This document shows positions 16,756 to 26,004 of a DNA stretch of 64,000 bases, in pieces. Every line of letters begins with the position of its first letter. Position 1 is the first letter of the stretch. Under the pieces are notes generated by a model. That model had not been told where the DNA came from. It saw only the letters and a list, made by a program, of their open reading frames with translations, and ran no database searches. Source of the stretch: Enterococcus hulanensis (lineage in GTDB: Bacteria; Bacillota; Bacilli; Lactobacillales; Enterococcaceae). The DNA is taken from positions 62,001 to 126,000 of the forward strand of contig NZ_BJED01000011.1 of the NCBI RefSeq assembly GCF_005405485.1, in the 5' to 3' direction. The translations under genes and the position numbers were made by a program.

Positions 16756-19700
16756 TTATTCATTCCACTCAACAAAATCATACCCTTTACGAGTAAATTG
16801 ATTGCCTGAGAGTGATTTTTCTTCATCGATAGACAGTACCTGATCACTCATAGTTCCTTCGCCACCGTTAGCATCAAACTTGATTGTATATCTGGCCTTG
16901 CGCCAGCTTGCGACTAACTCGACAGGTTCAGTGATTGGCGTATCGAAAGTGAACGGCAGACTATTGAACGTCCAGCAATCAAAAAATAGATCTCCTTTTG
17001 TCCCTTCGTAGTCAGGGTTATCCGCCAATTTACCTTCAAAAATATACTGCGGATCAGGTGCCTTGCCACTACCATCATTCAAATCAAAAGAAACCTCATG
17101 TTTCTTCTGAATCGTGTATACATGATTTGTTGCTGTTTCAGTCAAATTATTGTGGGCAGCCGTAAAATCATCGGTTGAATCGTACACGTCTGTATAGTCA
17201 TCTTTTACCCAGTGATAGGTCGTTGTTCCTGAGTTAGGAGGAAAAAAAGGTAAATGATGAAAATCCCCAAATTTGAAATCTGACGACAGAATCACTTTTG
17301 AAAGATTGTCACAGCCTGAAAATATACCCATCATATACTGAACACTGCTTGTATCCCAACCGGATAAGTTTAATTTTTGCAACTGCGCACAATTAGAAAA
17401 CATAGCATCCATAACAGTAACATTGCTCGTGTCCCAACCTGATAAGTTTAATTCTTGCAACTGCGTACAATCAGAAAACATGTTATCCGTCCTATCCAAT
17501 TCACCTATATCCCAACTGGATAGGTCTAACTTTTCCAACTGATAACAATTAGCAAACATATTATTCATCCACCGAATTTGGTTTGTATTCCAATCTGATA
17601 AGTCTAACGCTTTCAACTGTGTACAGTTGTAAAACATATTGGTAGTGTACTGAACACTGGACGTATCCCACCCTGTCAGGTTTAAAGATTTCAACTCACT
17701 ACAGGAATCAAACATAGCGGCCATATCATGAACATTACTCGTATCCCACCCTGTCAGGTTTAAGGATTTCAACTCACTACAGGAATCAAACATAGCGGTC
17801 ATATCATGAACATTACTCGTATCCCAGCCGGATACATCTAGCACTTTCAACTGCTCACACGAAGCAAACATACGGCTCATATCCTGAACGTGACTCGTAT
17901 TCCAGCTGGATAAGTCTAAGTCTTGCAACTTACTACAGTAAGTAAACATATAGCTCATATCCTGAACTTGGCTTGTTTTCCAGCCGGTTACATCTAATTC
18001 CTTTAACTGACTACACACTAAAAACATATAGCTCATATTCTGAACCTGACTCGTATTCCAACTGGATACGTCTAAGTTTTGCAACTCACTACAGGAATCA
18101 AACATAGCGGTCATATCCTGAACTTGGCTCGTATTCCAGTCGGTTACGTTCAAATCTCGCAACTGATTACAGTGAGAAAACATATAGCTCATATCCTGAA
18201 TTTCCGAACAATCTGCATTCCCAAAATTAACTGAGGTTAGTGTAGTATTAAAATAATGTACGCCACCCGACGGACGAGCAAACAACACCTTAAACGTCCC
18301 TACCAACTTGACAGGTGTCTCCCCTTCACCAGCCGCTTCAATTTTAAAGGTTCGCGTTACCGCCTCATTTTCATTAGCCATCTTACTTTTCAACACAGTT
18401 CCCAAATCAATTTCCACTGGTTTCCCGTAAATCTTCGCCGGAACGGTGATATTGGTCAGGTCACCATTATAAGAGGTAATCTCCATATGGGTTCCTTTAT
18501 CTACAAAACCCCAACCTTCAGCAGTCGGATTGGAGAAATCCTTAATTTTATAAGTATGATTTGTTGCGGTCTCAGTCAAATTATTATGCGCTGCAATAAA
18601 AGCAGCTGTTGAATCATACATTTCCGCAAAATCATCCTTCACCCAACGAGAGGTCGTTTCAGGAAGCCCACGTAAGCCAGTATTACCATTAAACTTAAAG
18701 TCTGAAGACAGTGTCAACTTTGAAAGGTTGTCACATCTTGAAAGTATACTATACATTTTCTGAACACTGCTTGTATCCCAACCGGATAAGTTTAATTCTT
18801 GCAACTGAGTACACTCTTGAAACATAAAGTTCATATCCTGTACTTGTTTCGTTTCCCAGTTGGATAAGTCTAATTTTCGCAACTGACTACACGATTGAAA
18901 CATGGCGTACATATCCTGTACTTGGCTCGTTTTCCAGTCAGATAAGTCTAAGTCCTGCAACTGACTACAATTACCAAACATCAAGGCCATATCCTGTACA
19001 TTGCTCGTATCCCAGCCGGAGAGGTCTAACTCTTTCAACTGATTACATGAAATAAACATCGAGGCCATATCCTGTACTTGGCTCGTTTTCCAGCCGGATA
19101 AGTCTAGTTCTTTCAACTCCATACATTCTATAAACATAAATTCCATAGTCTGAACTTGACTCGTATTCCAACTGGATACGTCTAAGTTTTGCAACTTACT
19201 ACAGTTAGAAAACATATAGGTCATATCCTGAACTTGGCTCGTATTCCAGCCGGTTACGTTCAAATCTCGCAACTTACTACATCCACGAAACATATAGCTC
19301 ATATCCTGAATTCCCGAACAATCTGCATTCCCAAAATCAACAGAGGTTAGTGTCTCATTATCCTGACCAAGATTAACATAAAATAATTTCTCAAATGTCC
19401 CTACCAACTTAACAGGCGTTTCCCCTTCACCAGCCGATTCAATTTTGAAGGTCTTTGTTACCCCCGTCGTATTTGCCATCTTCTCTTTCAACACAGTCCC
19501 CAAATTAATTTCCACCGGCAATCCATCAATCTTCGCCGGAACGGTAATATCCACCAAGTCCCCTTTGTAATCAGTGATTTCTACATAGGTTTCTCGATTT
19601 TCATACTCCCATCCTTCATCAGCAGCATCGCTTTGAGGTTGCGCTTGTGCGCGGGTTTTAGCAGTGTTGGCTTGTTGATCCGTTTCTTCTGATTTTTTTG

Positions 19701-20055
19701 TCTCGTCAGCTGGCTTTGGTTCGGTTTCTTTTGGGGCTTTGGCATCATCAGTTGTACTTGGTGATTTTTCTTGTGCTGCGGATTCTTCATTTGCGGTGGT
19801 TGGTTGTGTCTCTGAGCTAAGTTCGCTGCTTGCTACGGTAGGTAAAGCGGTGTTGCTTTGTTGTACTTGTGTGGTTTCTGCTTCGATCGCTGCTTCGGTC
19901 GCTGTTTCGGTCGCCAATACTTGTACTGGTATAATCGCATAACCGCCTAAGACGATCAGTACACTTCCAGCGACACTGATCAATTGTTTATTGATCTTCT
20001 TGTAAACAAATCGCTGGACTCGTTCAGCATGTTTTCCCATTCTTTTATTGTTCAT
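16756..20055 (-). CDS. BspA-like DUF285 protein, N-terminal 1,099 residues
   Basis: The translatable part upstream of the nonsense codon, if the stop is real. DUF285 repeats form leucine-rich-repeat-like surface rods used for adhesion in oral and gut bacteria. Two adjacent repeats (plus-strand 17662-17739 and 17740-17817) are nearly identical in DNA, a mark of recent tandem expansion. It starts at MNNKRMGKHAERVQ; an alternative ATG is at MGKHA. It is the last member of the surface-protein region and shares orientation with the two WxL cassettes. Confidence 0.8.
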   Translation of the reverse strand: MNNKRMGKHAERVQRFVYKKINKQLISVAGSVLIVLGGYAIIPVQVLATETATEAAIEAETTQVQQSNTALPTVASSELSSETQPTTANEESAAQEKSPSTTDDAKAPKETEPKPADETKKSEETDQQANTAKTRAQAQPQSDAADEGWEYENRETYVEITDYKGDLVDITVPAKIDGLPVEINLGTVLKEKMANTTGVTKTFKIESAGEGETPVKLVGTFEKLFYVNLGQDNETLTSVDFGNADCSGIQDMSYMFRGCSKLRDLNVTGWNTSQVQDMTYMFSNCSKLQNLDVSSWNTSQVQTMEFMFIECMELKELDLSGWKTSQVQDMASMFISCNQLKELDLSGWDTSNVQDMALMFGNCSQLQDLDLSDWKTSQVQDMYAMFQSCSQLRKLDLSNWETKQVQDMNFMFQECTQLQELNLSGWDTSSVQKMYSILSRCDNLSKLTLSSDFKFNGNTGLRGLPETTSRWVKDDFAEMYDSTAAFIAAHNNLTETATNHTYKIKDFSNPTAEGWGFVDKGTHMEITSYNGDLTNITVPAKIYGKPVEIDLGTVLKSKMANENEAVTRTFKIEAAGEGETPVKLVGTFKVLFARPSGGVHYFNTTLTSVNFGNADCSEIQDMSYMFSHCNQLRDLNVTDWNTSQVQDMTAMFDSCSELQNLDVSSWNTSQVQNMSYMFLVCSQLKELDVTGWKTSQVQDMSYMFTYCSKLQDLDLSSWNTSHVQDMSRMFASCEQLKVLDVSGWDTSNVHDMTAMFDSCSELKSLNLTGWDTSNVHDMAAMFDSCSELKSLNLTGWDTSSVQYTTNMFYNCTQLKALDLSDWNTNQIRWMNNMFANCYQLEKLDLSSWDIGELDRTDNMFSDCTQLQELNLSGWDTSNVTVMDAMFSNCAQLQKLNLSGWDTSSVQYMMGIFSGCDNLSKVILSSDFKFGDFHHLPFFPPNSGTTTYHWVKDDYTDVYDSTDDFTAAHNNLTETATNHVYTIQKKHEVSFDLNDGSGKAPDPQYIFEGKLADNPDYEGTKGDLFFDCWTFNSLPFTFDTPITEPVELVASWRKARYTIKFDANGGEGTMSDQVLSIDEEKSLSGNQFTRKGYDFVEWNE

Positions 20056-20257
20056 CTTGATCCCCCAGACTCTTTGTCTTGCCCGTTTTTTTGTTGCTAA
20101 ATCAGCTATTTCACACTATTAATTATATCTGATTTTGAAAGTCGTCCCTGTTGATAACTGGAAAAACGGACAACTATCTTTCCCATTAATTTTCAATTTT
20201 TTGAATAAAAAAGGGGGGAACAATTGATTGACTATTTCTATTAAATAATTCCGCGCA

Positions 20258-20282
20258 AAAAAAAGAGGCCTCAAAAGACCTC
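20258..20282 (-). terminator. Terminator of winged-helix regulator 1
   Basis: Minus strand AAGAGG-TCTTTTGAGG-CCTCTT followed by T6 or more; same design as those at 14327 and 28562. Confidence 0.75.
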
Positions 20283-20996
20283 TTACTGCTGCTTCACTAA
20301 TTTTTCATCTACACTATCCAGATACACCTGATCGTACACCGATTCGTGCAAGCGATACCCACGTCCCCAACAAGTCTCGATGATTGGACCTTCGATGCCT
20401 TGTCCGGCTAGTTTGTCCTTTAGGTGTTTGACCATCACTGAGAGCTGGGACATGCTGGAGTTGCTCTTGCCGCGGTTCCACATGCGGAGGCAGATTTCTT
20501 CGCGCGGGACTGTTTTTTTCTGCTGAAAGAGAAGTTCAAACAGCTTCACTTCGCCACCGCTTAATGAAAAGCCGTACATTGGGCGTTTGTCTTCGGCTTT
20601 CGGCAGAAAGACGATGTTGCCTTCTTTTCGGACTTTTTCGCAGCTGAGTTTTTCCCGCAGAACTTCTAGCGTCGGCTGACTTACGATCCATTCGGTCAAG
20701 CCTTGTTCTTTCCATTCTTCTAAATCCGTCTCTTCCAAGCGTTCATCGGATTTCCGCAGGATCGGAGTCGCGCAGGTGCTTAATGTTCCTAAGAGTTCTT
20801 TGACTTCGGCATTTGCCAATGTTTCGCTTAAAATAATCAGATCAAACATGTGGATGATGTCGTGCTTTGAATTCTGCGACAGACAGAGATGGATCATAAG
20901 CTTTGATGTGAAGACTTCATGACCTAGCTGTCGGAGCCGTTCTTCAAAGGCTTGTTCGTTTAATGGGTTATTGGTTAGTAATAATATTTGACTCAT
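20283..20996 (-). CDS. Atypical winged-helix regulator of the left WxL cassette (copy A)
   Basis: A 237-residue protein with a receiver-like N domain (ILLLTNNPLNEQAFEERL, then FDLIILSET) and an OmpR/PhoB-type winged helix at about 140-220 ending CWGRGYRLHE. The place of the phosphorylated Asp is Ser in LIILSE, so it should not be controlled by ordinary phosphotransfer. It differs from the product at 28586 at only seven positions. It follows a second, related regulator by 15 bases at the end of the left cassette, and probably controls the WxL genes. Confidence 0.82.
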   Translation of the reverse strand: MSQILLLTNNPLNEQAFEERLRQLGHEVFTSKLMIHLCLSQNSKHDIIHMFDLIILSETLANAEVKELLGTLSTCATPILRKSDERLEETDLEEWKEQGLTEWIVSQPTLEVLREKLSCEKVRKEGNIVFLPKAEDKRPMYGFSLSGGEVKLFELLFQQKKTVPREEICLRMWNRGKSNSSMSQLSVMVKHLKDKLAGQGIEGPIIETCWGRGYRLHESVYDQVYLDSVDEKLVKQQ

Positions 20997-21011
20997 CTAT
21001 CTTCCTTCTTT

Positions 21012-21761
21012 CTACGTCTGTTGCGGCTTATTTTGAAACTCCCCTTTTAATAAACAACGGTGAAAATACTTGTTCAACTGATAGCCCTCTCCCCAGTGTG
21101 TGATCACCGCATCTTCTATTCCATAAGTCTGTTCAACTTTTTTTCGAATTTTGCTGACTGTTGAAGACAATTGACACAGCTTAGAATTTTGATTTTTGGA
21201 TCGCCAGTCTTTACTCAGTTCATCTCTTGCCAGCGACAAATTTTCGGCTGCCATTAATTGGCGTATAATATCTTTCTCAAGCTTAGTGAACTGAATGTCT
21301 GAAAAATATAAAGGAAACGATTTTCTTTTGTGATTTGATACTACTTGTTTTTCTTGAAATGACTGAGTTGTTTGACTGGAATTAAAATCTACTTTCCCTA
21401 GCTGAGGTCTAGCGGTTAATTTCTCCCTTAGACTTTCTAAGGAAACGGTCGATAATAACCAATCAAAAATGTGCCAGTTCAGCCATTGCGCGATCAACTC
21501 TTCTGTCGGCTCTTCACTGACGATTCTCATCAGACAATTTGAATTGAATTGTTGTCCAAACGCCTCTGCCTCGCCCTCAGAAATCGTCTCACTCAAAAAA
21601 ACCCACTGAAAAGAGTTGATAAATGGATCGATCCTACCCGAGTTTTCCCAATTTTCCCAAATTGAAACAGAGACCAGCACTTCATGATTCAATTTCTGTA
21701 ATTGTTCCTGCAAATAATTTTCTACAGAAATGTTTTTCGTTAAGATTAAAATCCGATTCAT
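21012..21761 (-). CDS. Atypical winged-helix regulator of the left WxL cassette (second type)
   Basis: A 249-residue relative of the 20283 regulator with the same plan: receiver-like N domain (ILILTKNISVENYLQ, WVFLSETISEG) lacking a phosphoacceptor Asp, a central linker, and a C-terminal winged helix (LCQLSSTVSKIRKK, HWGEGYQLNKYF). The two probably work together. The right cassette has lost its counterpart except for a 28-codon remnant at 29321. An alternative is that one of the two is an antagonist of the other; sequence does not say. Confidence 0.78.
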   Translation of the reverse strand: MNRILILTKNISVENYLQEQLQKLNHEVLVSVSIWENWENSGRIDPFINSFQWVFLSETISEGEAEAFGQQFNSNCLMRIVSEEPTEELIAQWLNWHIFDWLLSTVSLESLREKLTARPQLGKVDFNSSQTTQSFQEKQVVSNHKRKSFPLYFSDIQFTKLEKDIIRQLMAAENLSLARDELSKDWRSKNQNSKLCQLSSTVSKIRKKVEQTYGIEDAVITHWGEGYQLNKYFHRCLLKGEFQNKPQQT

Positions 21762-21833
21762 TTTTCACCTCTTTTTGTGAACTCATTGAATAGAGAAGGT
21801 CAAAAAAATCTTTCTATTCTATGGTATGTAGAT

Positions 21834-21856
21834 ACCGCCCGTGAATTTCGGGCGGT
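21834..21856. terminator. Hairpin after the two-TM miniprotein gene
   Basis: ACCGCCCG and CGGGCGGT form an eight-pair GC-rich stem downstream of the left WxL operon. There is no T run on the minus strand, so it may slow or process transcripts rather than end them. The right half recurs at the deletion junction near 29420. Confidence 0.5.
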
Positions 21857-21864
21857 TTGTTTCA

Positions 21865-22089
21865 TTAAGTAAACAAGTGTATTTGATTTTGAATGTCAAT
21901 ATAAGTGAATACCGCTAGTCCGATAAACGCGACACCTATAATCAGCAACATCCAATCCAATACTAAATGCCTTCCCTTTAAATTGGCTTGTCGAATCAGC
22001 TTTGAATCATTGATCAAAAAATAGATGAACAACACGCATGATACAACTGCCCCTCCTATTAGAAGGTATATCCATTGATTTGGTTCCAT
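21865..22089 (-). CDS. Two-helix membrane miniprotein of WxL cassette (left)
   Basis: A 74-residue protein with hydrophobic helices at about 7-26 and 46-66, a basic stretch between (LIRQANLKGRH) and the ending QNQIHLFT. The right cassette encodes a homolog at 32978 ending QNQLHLFK. It has a ribosome site and lies nine bases after the large WxL gene. A conserved extracellular or cytoplasmic tail next to the membrane suggests a partner protein, perhaps the DUF916 or LPxTG protein. I do not know a named family. Confidence 0.72.
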   Translation of the reverse strand: MEPNQWIYLLIGGAVVSCVLFIYFLINDSKLIRQANLKGRHLVLDWMLLIIGVAFIGLAVFTYIDIQNQIHLFT

Positions 22090-22098
22090 CCTGTCCTC

Positions 22099-24432
22099 CT
22101 AAATTGTGTCTTCTAAAGTCCAGATTAGCTCACTCTTGTATGCTCTACCCGCTTCTCCCACATCAGCAGGAATTTGAAGTTTCACATCATTAAATGGTGC
22201 TCTGAAGATCCATGTACCTTTATTTTTCATATTTTGAGAGTTCATTATTGGCACTGTTCCGCCACCGCCTGTCAATGTGACAGTTGGTGAATTTAAAGTG
22301 ACATCTCCAGTTGGTGCTCCATTCTCACTAGCTGTTTCAGGATTATTCACGACTTCAGTTGAACAATTACCCATGGTTAAGACTGGTTGTGTAGCAAGAA
22401 TTGTAGAATTAACACTGTCTGCAAAATAATCCAACTTTGCACTCAGTTTCCAATTATTTCCACTTTGATTATTCCTTGGGTCTTGTAGTTTCACATAGAA
22501 ACCTTCACTAACCGTCGTCGAGTGATATGATCCCGGTGCTAAAGTCATCGTTTGAGTGGTCCCAATATTCATCTTATCTTGTTGACCAAATCCGAAAATT
22601 GTCGGTACGTACAATAAAGAGAGCTTAGAATCAGCTGGATCAGTCACCTCATGATGGTCGGGATCTTTGATACGTACATTTGTATCATCCGATGATGACA
22701 GCGTATTATTATTACTATTCACTATCGTCTTCAAATTCAATAAATCTCCAATATCTCCGGTAACAGTCGTCTTAAACTTAACTGTGATTTTTTCATTCGG
22801 TTTAATCTTAACATTTTGCGCTGCTAACTCTACTCCACCATCCGACCAAACATTGTTCGTTATCCCTGTTATTTGCGAACCATTATTATCCTCGATCACT
22901 GTATTTGTCGGAGCAGACATACTTCCACCAGTTTGAGTAATCAAGTGAGAGATATCCAACTTCTCTACATTGTACATATGCCCGGTATTCTTCACGGTAA
23001 GTGTCCAGTCAATCGTTTCACCACTTTTTTTTATCACAGTTGAATCGGGTAACAAATTAACATCGAGTCTAGCTGCTCTCTTTTTATAAACAAAATGGAG
23101 AAGAGTGTTTTTATTTACTGAAGGTACTGATACATTCGTCCCTGAATGTAAAGTGTTTGGATCATCGGTCATATTTCTCCATCCAACTATATCCCACCAA
23201 GCTGATGAAGAATCCCAAAATGCACCAAAAATGTTGAAAGTGAAAGTCGTTCCTTCCGCTTGAGCAACTGTCCCTGGATTAGGTAATCCAATTTGGGCAC
23301 TACAATCTATAAGGTTCGCGTTCGATGTATCATCTACCCACCTTGCTGTAATGTCATACATTGTTTTCTTTTCTTCATAGACAATTCGGATTTTTGCATA
23401 TTTATCTTTATCCGAATTACTTATGTCTTTCCAGTCAAACTTTGGTGGATTAGTTGTTTTAAAACTATCTCCATAATACCAACCTTTGTATTCATAAATT
23501 TTTGAGTTAGCAACATATGATTGCGGCAAAGTAGTAGCTTGCCCATTCTGACCACCTCCAAAAGAATAGCTATCTTCAAGTGCATCATACTTATTATCTT
23601 GTACAAAAGTTGGATGCAAATCTGAAGTTGGAATCTTAGTTCCTTGCATATCTACAAAAGTTTCCTCTATTTTTGGTACATCTATGCGGAAAGTAACAGG
23701 CTTTCCAGTATAAATATCATCATTTCCAATCCACTCACCATAATGAGACCCACTGTAAGTGAGTGACCCATAATTCTTGGTTGTTGATGCCGCTGTACTC
23801 GCGAATAGTACATCGTCGGGATCACACAATTGCCCTGGATAATCTGGATTAGAAATTTCTGATAATTTATATCCATATTTCCCATTCTCTGTTGTATTAA
23901 AAAATGATTGTTGTAAATTGTATGCTTCGTATGGATAGGGAACATTTGATCCAAATTGTGTTTGATACCATACTTGGTTTGTTTTTACACCAACTTTTTG
24001 AAGTGTCCAAATTGCTTTTACACTGTCTTTCGTATCTATAAACAAGGAATTATAACTATCACGAAATCCTTCCATAGTGACACTATCAGAGTGACCAAAA
24101 GTAACACTAGGGCTTTTGTAAGTGTCTTTCCAGAGTCCTCCTCCTACATTCGGGATAGTTTTTGTACCTCTTAAAACTATTGGACTTCTTTTTGTGTATT
24201 TCATAAATCCTGTATTTGTATCCGTATAGTGAGGTTGTCTTATAATCTTTGATTCCATTGTCATAAATGATGATGGGACATCTGTTCCGTCTGAGAAAAC
24301 AAATTTAGACATAAAAGTAACATTTGGATTTAATGTAATCATACGACTGTCTGCTGAAGTTGTAACAGGATTTATAATTAAAAACAACAATGTACAAATG
24401 GCACCTAAAATATAACTACCACTTCTCTTCAT
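22099..24432 (-). CDS. Large WxL-domain surface protein (left cassette)
   Basis: A 777-residue secreted protein. A signal peptide occupies about 1-27; a long middle region holds MucBP-like beta repeats (VDMQGTKI, YKGWYYGDSF) and a DUF11-like segment (LDVNLLPDSTVIKKSGETIDWTLTVKNTG). The C-terminal WxL domain runs from about 600 to the end, with its two motifs in NNWKLSAKL and LIWTLEDTI. WxL domains bind peptidoglycan non-covalently. Its start overlaps the end of the LPxTG gene by 17 bases, giving tight coupling. Confidence 0.9.
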   Translation of the reverse strand: MKRSGSYILGAICTLLFLIINPVTTSADSRMITLNPNVTFMSKFVFSDGTDVPSSFMTMESKIIRQPHYTDTNTGFMKYTKRSPIVLRGTKTIPNVGGGLWKDTYKSPSVTFGHSDSVTMEGFRDSYNSLFIDTKDSVKAIWTLQKVGVKTNQVWYQTQFGSNVPYPYEAYNLQQSFFNTTENGKYGYKLSEISNPDYPGQLCDPDDVLFASTAASTTKNYGSLTYSGSHYGEWIGNDDIYTGKPVTFRIDVPKIEETFVDMQGTKIPTSDLHPTFVQDNKYDALEDSYSFGGGQNGQATTLPQSYVANSKIYEYKGWYYGDSFKTTNPPKFDWKDISNSDKDKYAKIRIVYEEKKTMYDITARWVDDTSNANLIDCSAQIGLPNPGTVAQAEGTTFTFNIFGAFWDSSSAWWDIVGWRNMTDDPNTLHSGTNVSVPSVNKNTLLHFVYKKRAARLDVNLLPDSTVIKKSGETIDWTLTVKNTGHMYNVEKLDISHLITQTGGSMSAPTNTVIEDNNGSQITGITNNVWSDGGVELAAQNVKIKPNEKITVKFKTTVTGDIGDLLNLKTIVNSNNNTLSSSDDTNVRIKDPDHHEVTDPADSKLSLLYVPTIFGFGQQDKMNIGTTQTMTLAPGSYHSTTVSEGFYVKLQDPRNNQSGNNWKLSAKLDYFADSVNSTILATQPVLTMGNCSTEVVNNPETASENGAPTGDVTLNSPTVTLTGGGGTVPIMNSQNMKNKGTWIFRAPFNDVKLQIPADVGEAGRAYKSELIWTLEDTI

Positions 24433-24883
24433 CTGTCACACTCCTCCGATCAACTATTATTACCAATGCTAATAACAATATGCCCACTCCTATCAACACA
24501 AACACTTTAGAGTTTTTTTGCTCTCCTGTCCGGGGCAAGTTCTTAGGTGAGTCATCATCCCACACGACCCGATTTCTACCATTGTTATACGAAATCGGAA
24601 TAACACCGGTGATCCCTATATTTGTAGGATTATTTCTGTCTACCGGAATCAAAACTTGCGAGCTAGAAGTTGTCGTATCCATTGTAGAGCTATCTGTTGT
24701 GCTTATTGTCGTACTCGTTGTTGTATCCGTCGTTGAGGATTGACTATCAGAAGTCGAACTGCTGCTCTGACTCTGAGAATCAAAACCGATTCCCACTTCT
24801 GTTGTTGCCAATACGTGTGTGGTAAAAGCACCCAAGCTTAGTAACAACAGTGATAAAAGGATCGTTAGTCTTTTTTTGTTCAA
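24416..24883 (-). CDS. Small LPxTG-anchored Ser/Thr-rich protein (left cassette)
   Basis: A 155-residue precursor: signal peptide at 1-26, a Ser/Thr-rich stalk (QSSSSTSDSQSSTTDTTTS region), a short domain with NPTNIGITGVIPISYNN, then the sorting signal LPRTGE, a hydrophobic helix and a charged tail. A sortase should attach it to the wall. Such small anchored proteins accompany WxL and DUF916 genes and may form the covalent base of the complex. Confidence 0.88.
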   Translation of the reverse strand: MNKKRLTILLSLLLLSLGAFTTHVLATTEVGIGFDSQSQSSSSTSDSQSSTTDTTTSTTISTTDSSTMDTTTSSSQVLIPVDRNNPTNIGITGVIPISYNNGRNRVVWDDDSPKNLPRTGEQKNSKVFVLIGVGILLLALVIIVDRRSVTDEEKW

Positions 24884-24893
24884 CGGTAGTCAC

Positions 24894-25934
24894 CTACCTT
24901 TCTTGGAGGTTTTTTTGCCATTTCTTTTTTCTGAGATACAATGTGCCTGTCAAAAGAATAAGGACAACAAATAGAATGATACTTGCCCATTTGACCCAAG
25001 AAACGACCTGTAACTTGAAAATGGCATCCTTGTTTAATTTTTCAGCTTGATTCGCTGTAATCTCGAATTCTTCTTCCCAATCCCATTTTCTTTCTCCATC
25101 GCTAACATGGATCTTCGCCACATATCTCCCCGGCTCTAAGTTGTGCGGTGGAAAATCAAGGTCTAGCTGGAAGGTTGAATTTGGAGCGAAGTCCAAGTTC
25201 TTAATTTCTCTTTTCTGAATGACCTCTTTAGAACCCTTCTTGGTAAAACTTGCCTTCGCAGACAAGCCCTTCATTACTTTTGGCTGATAATTTTGAATCG
25301 GAATTTTTACAACTTTTTTTCCGCCTTCTACTCCAGCTTCTACTCGCTTCAGTCGTAAATCGCCACCCTCACGATAATCGCCATTATCTTCTGTTACCAT
25401 CAAGCTGACAGAATACCCATACCGACTGCTGACACCGGACTCTTTAGAATCCTCACTATCAACTGCTAACACTTGGATAGCCCCCAGCTTCACTCCTGCA
25501 AAAGATTCTTTTGGCGGTGTGACCTCAATCTCAATGATTTTTTCCTCAAAATTGGCGACCGTCACTTTTTTCATCGAATCCTTCACCTTTGCGATACTGG
25601 TCAAGGGCGTTTTCAGACTCTCGTCTAAAATCGGTTTTTTAAAGCCATATTCAATCCGGCCAGATTTATTCGTCACGGCATCATTAATGAAGATTTCTAC
25701 CGTTTTTTTCTCTTTTTGGGTACTGATAATTTTCATTTGAATCGTTTGAGGCTCATTCGGCTTTACCGAAATGTAATAGAGACTTAAATTTTTATCTACT
25801 TGTGTTTCTGGTTGAATAGTTTCAACTGTAAAACCAGTTGTCGTCTGTCCATTATTATCTGCCTTAACAAGTGAAGGCATTCCGATTAAAAAAAAGATAC
25901 TCGCTACTATAGTAGCTATCAGCTTCTTCCGCAC
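24894..25934 (-). CDS. DUF916/DUF3324 WxL-interacting membrane protein (left cassette)
   Basis: A 346-residue protein with a signal peptide (1-25), a DUF916 domain (about 33-150, start FTVETIQPETQ, containing KPNEPQTIQMKI and ITPPKESFAG-like EVTPPKESFAG), a DUF3324 domain (about 160-300) and a C-terminal membrane helix at about 313-332 with a basic tail. Family members bind WxL proteins and peptidoglycan and hold them at the surface. It lies between the first WxL gene and the LPxTG gene. Confidence 0.92.
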   Translation of the reverse strand: MRKKLIATIVASIFFLIGMPSLVKADNNGQTTTGFTVETIQPETQVDKNLSLYYISVKPNEPQTIQMKIISTQKEKKTVEIFINDAVTNKSGRIEYGFKKPILDESLKTPLTSIAKVKDSMKKVTVANFEEKIIEIEVTPPKESFAGVKLGAIQVLAVDSEDSKESGVSSRYGYSVSLMVTEDNGDYREGGDLRLKRVEAGVEGGKKVVKIPIQNYQPKVMKGLSAKASFTKKGSKEVIQKREIKNLDFAPNSTFQLDLDFPPHNLEPGRYVAKIHVSDGERKWDWEEEFEITANQAEKLNKDAIFKLQVVSWVKWASIILFVVLILLTGTLYLRKKKWQKNLQER

Positions 25935-25954
25935 ACTGCTTCCTCCCGTAATAC

Positions 25955-25987
25955 AAAAAGCGGAGGCGAAGAATCCTCTTCTCCTCC
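25955..25987 (-). terminator. Intra-operon terminator behind the small WxL gene (left)
   Basis: GGAGGCGAAGA pairs with TCTTCTCCTCC around ATCC; the minus strand continues GCTTTTTG. Its position after the first structural gene should make that gene the most expressed. The right cassette has the same arrangement at 34722. Confidence 0.7.
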
Positions 25988-26004
25988 ACCTTCATTTATC
26001 AATC

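Larger units (their letters stand above)
15859..20055 (-). pseudogene. BspA-like (DUF285) surface protein interrupted by an in-frame stop
   Basis: One reading frame of 1,399 codons with a single TAA at 16756-16758. The first part (1,099 residues) has a signal peptide at about 24-48, an Ala/Glu/Thr-rich linker, and two copies of a module in which a beta-rich lead domain (VDITVPAKIDG, then VKLVGTF) precedes a row of 26-residue DUF285 repeats such as MSYMFRGCSKLRDLNV. Listeria-Bacteroides repeats follow. After the stop the same frame resumes with more such repeats, a FIVAR-like helical domain, and a tail of hydrophobic residues plus KKNKK with only a degenerate sorting motif (YPRMN). The stop removes the cell-wall tail, so the product would be secreted or non-functional. 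Confidence 0.85.
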
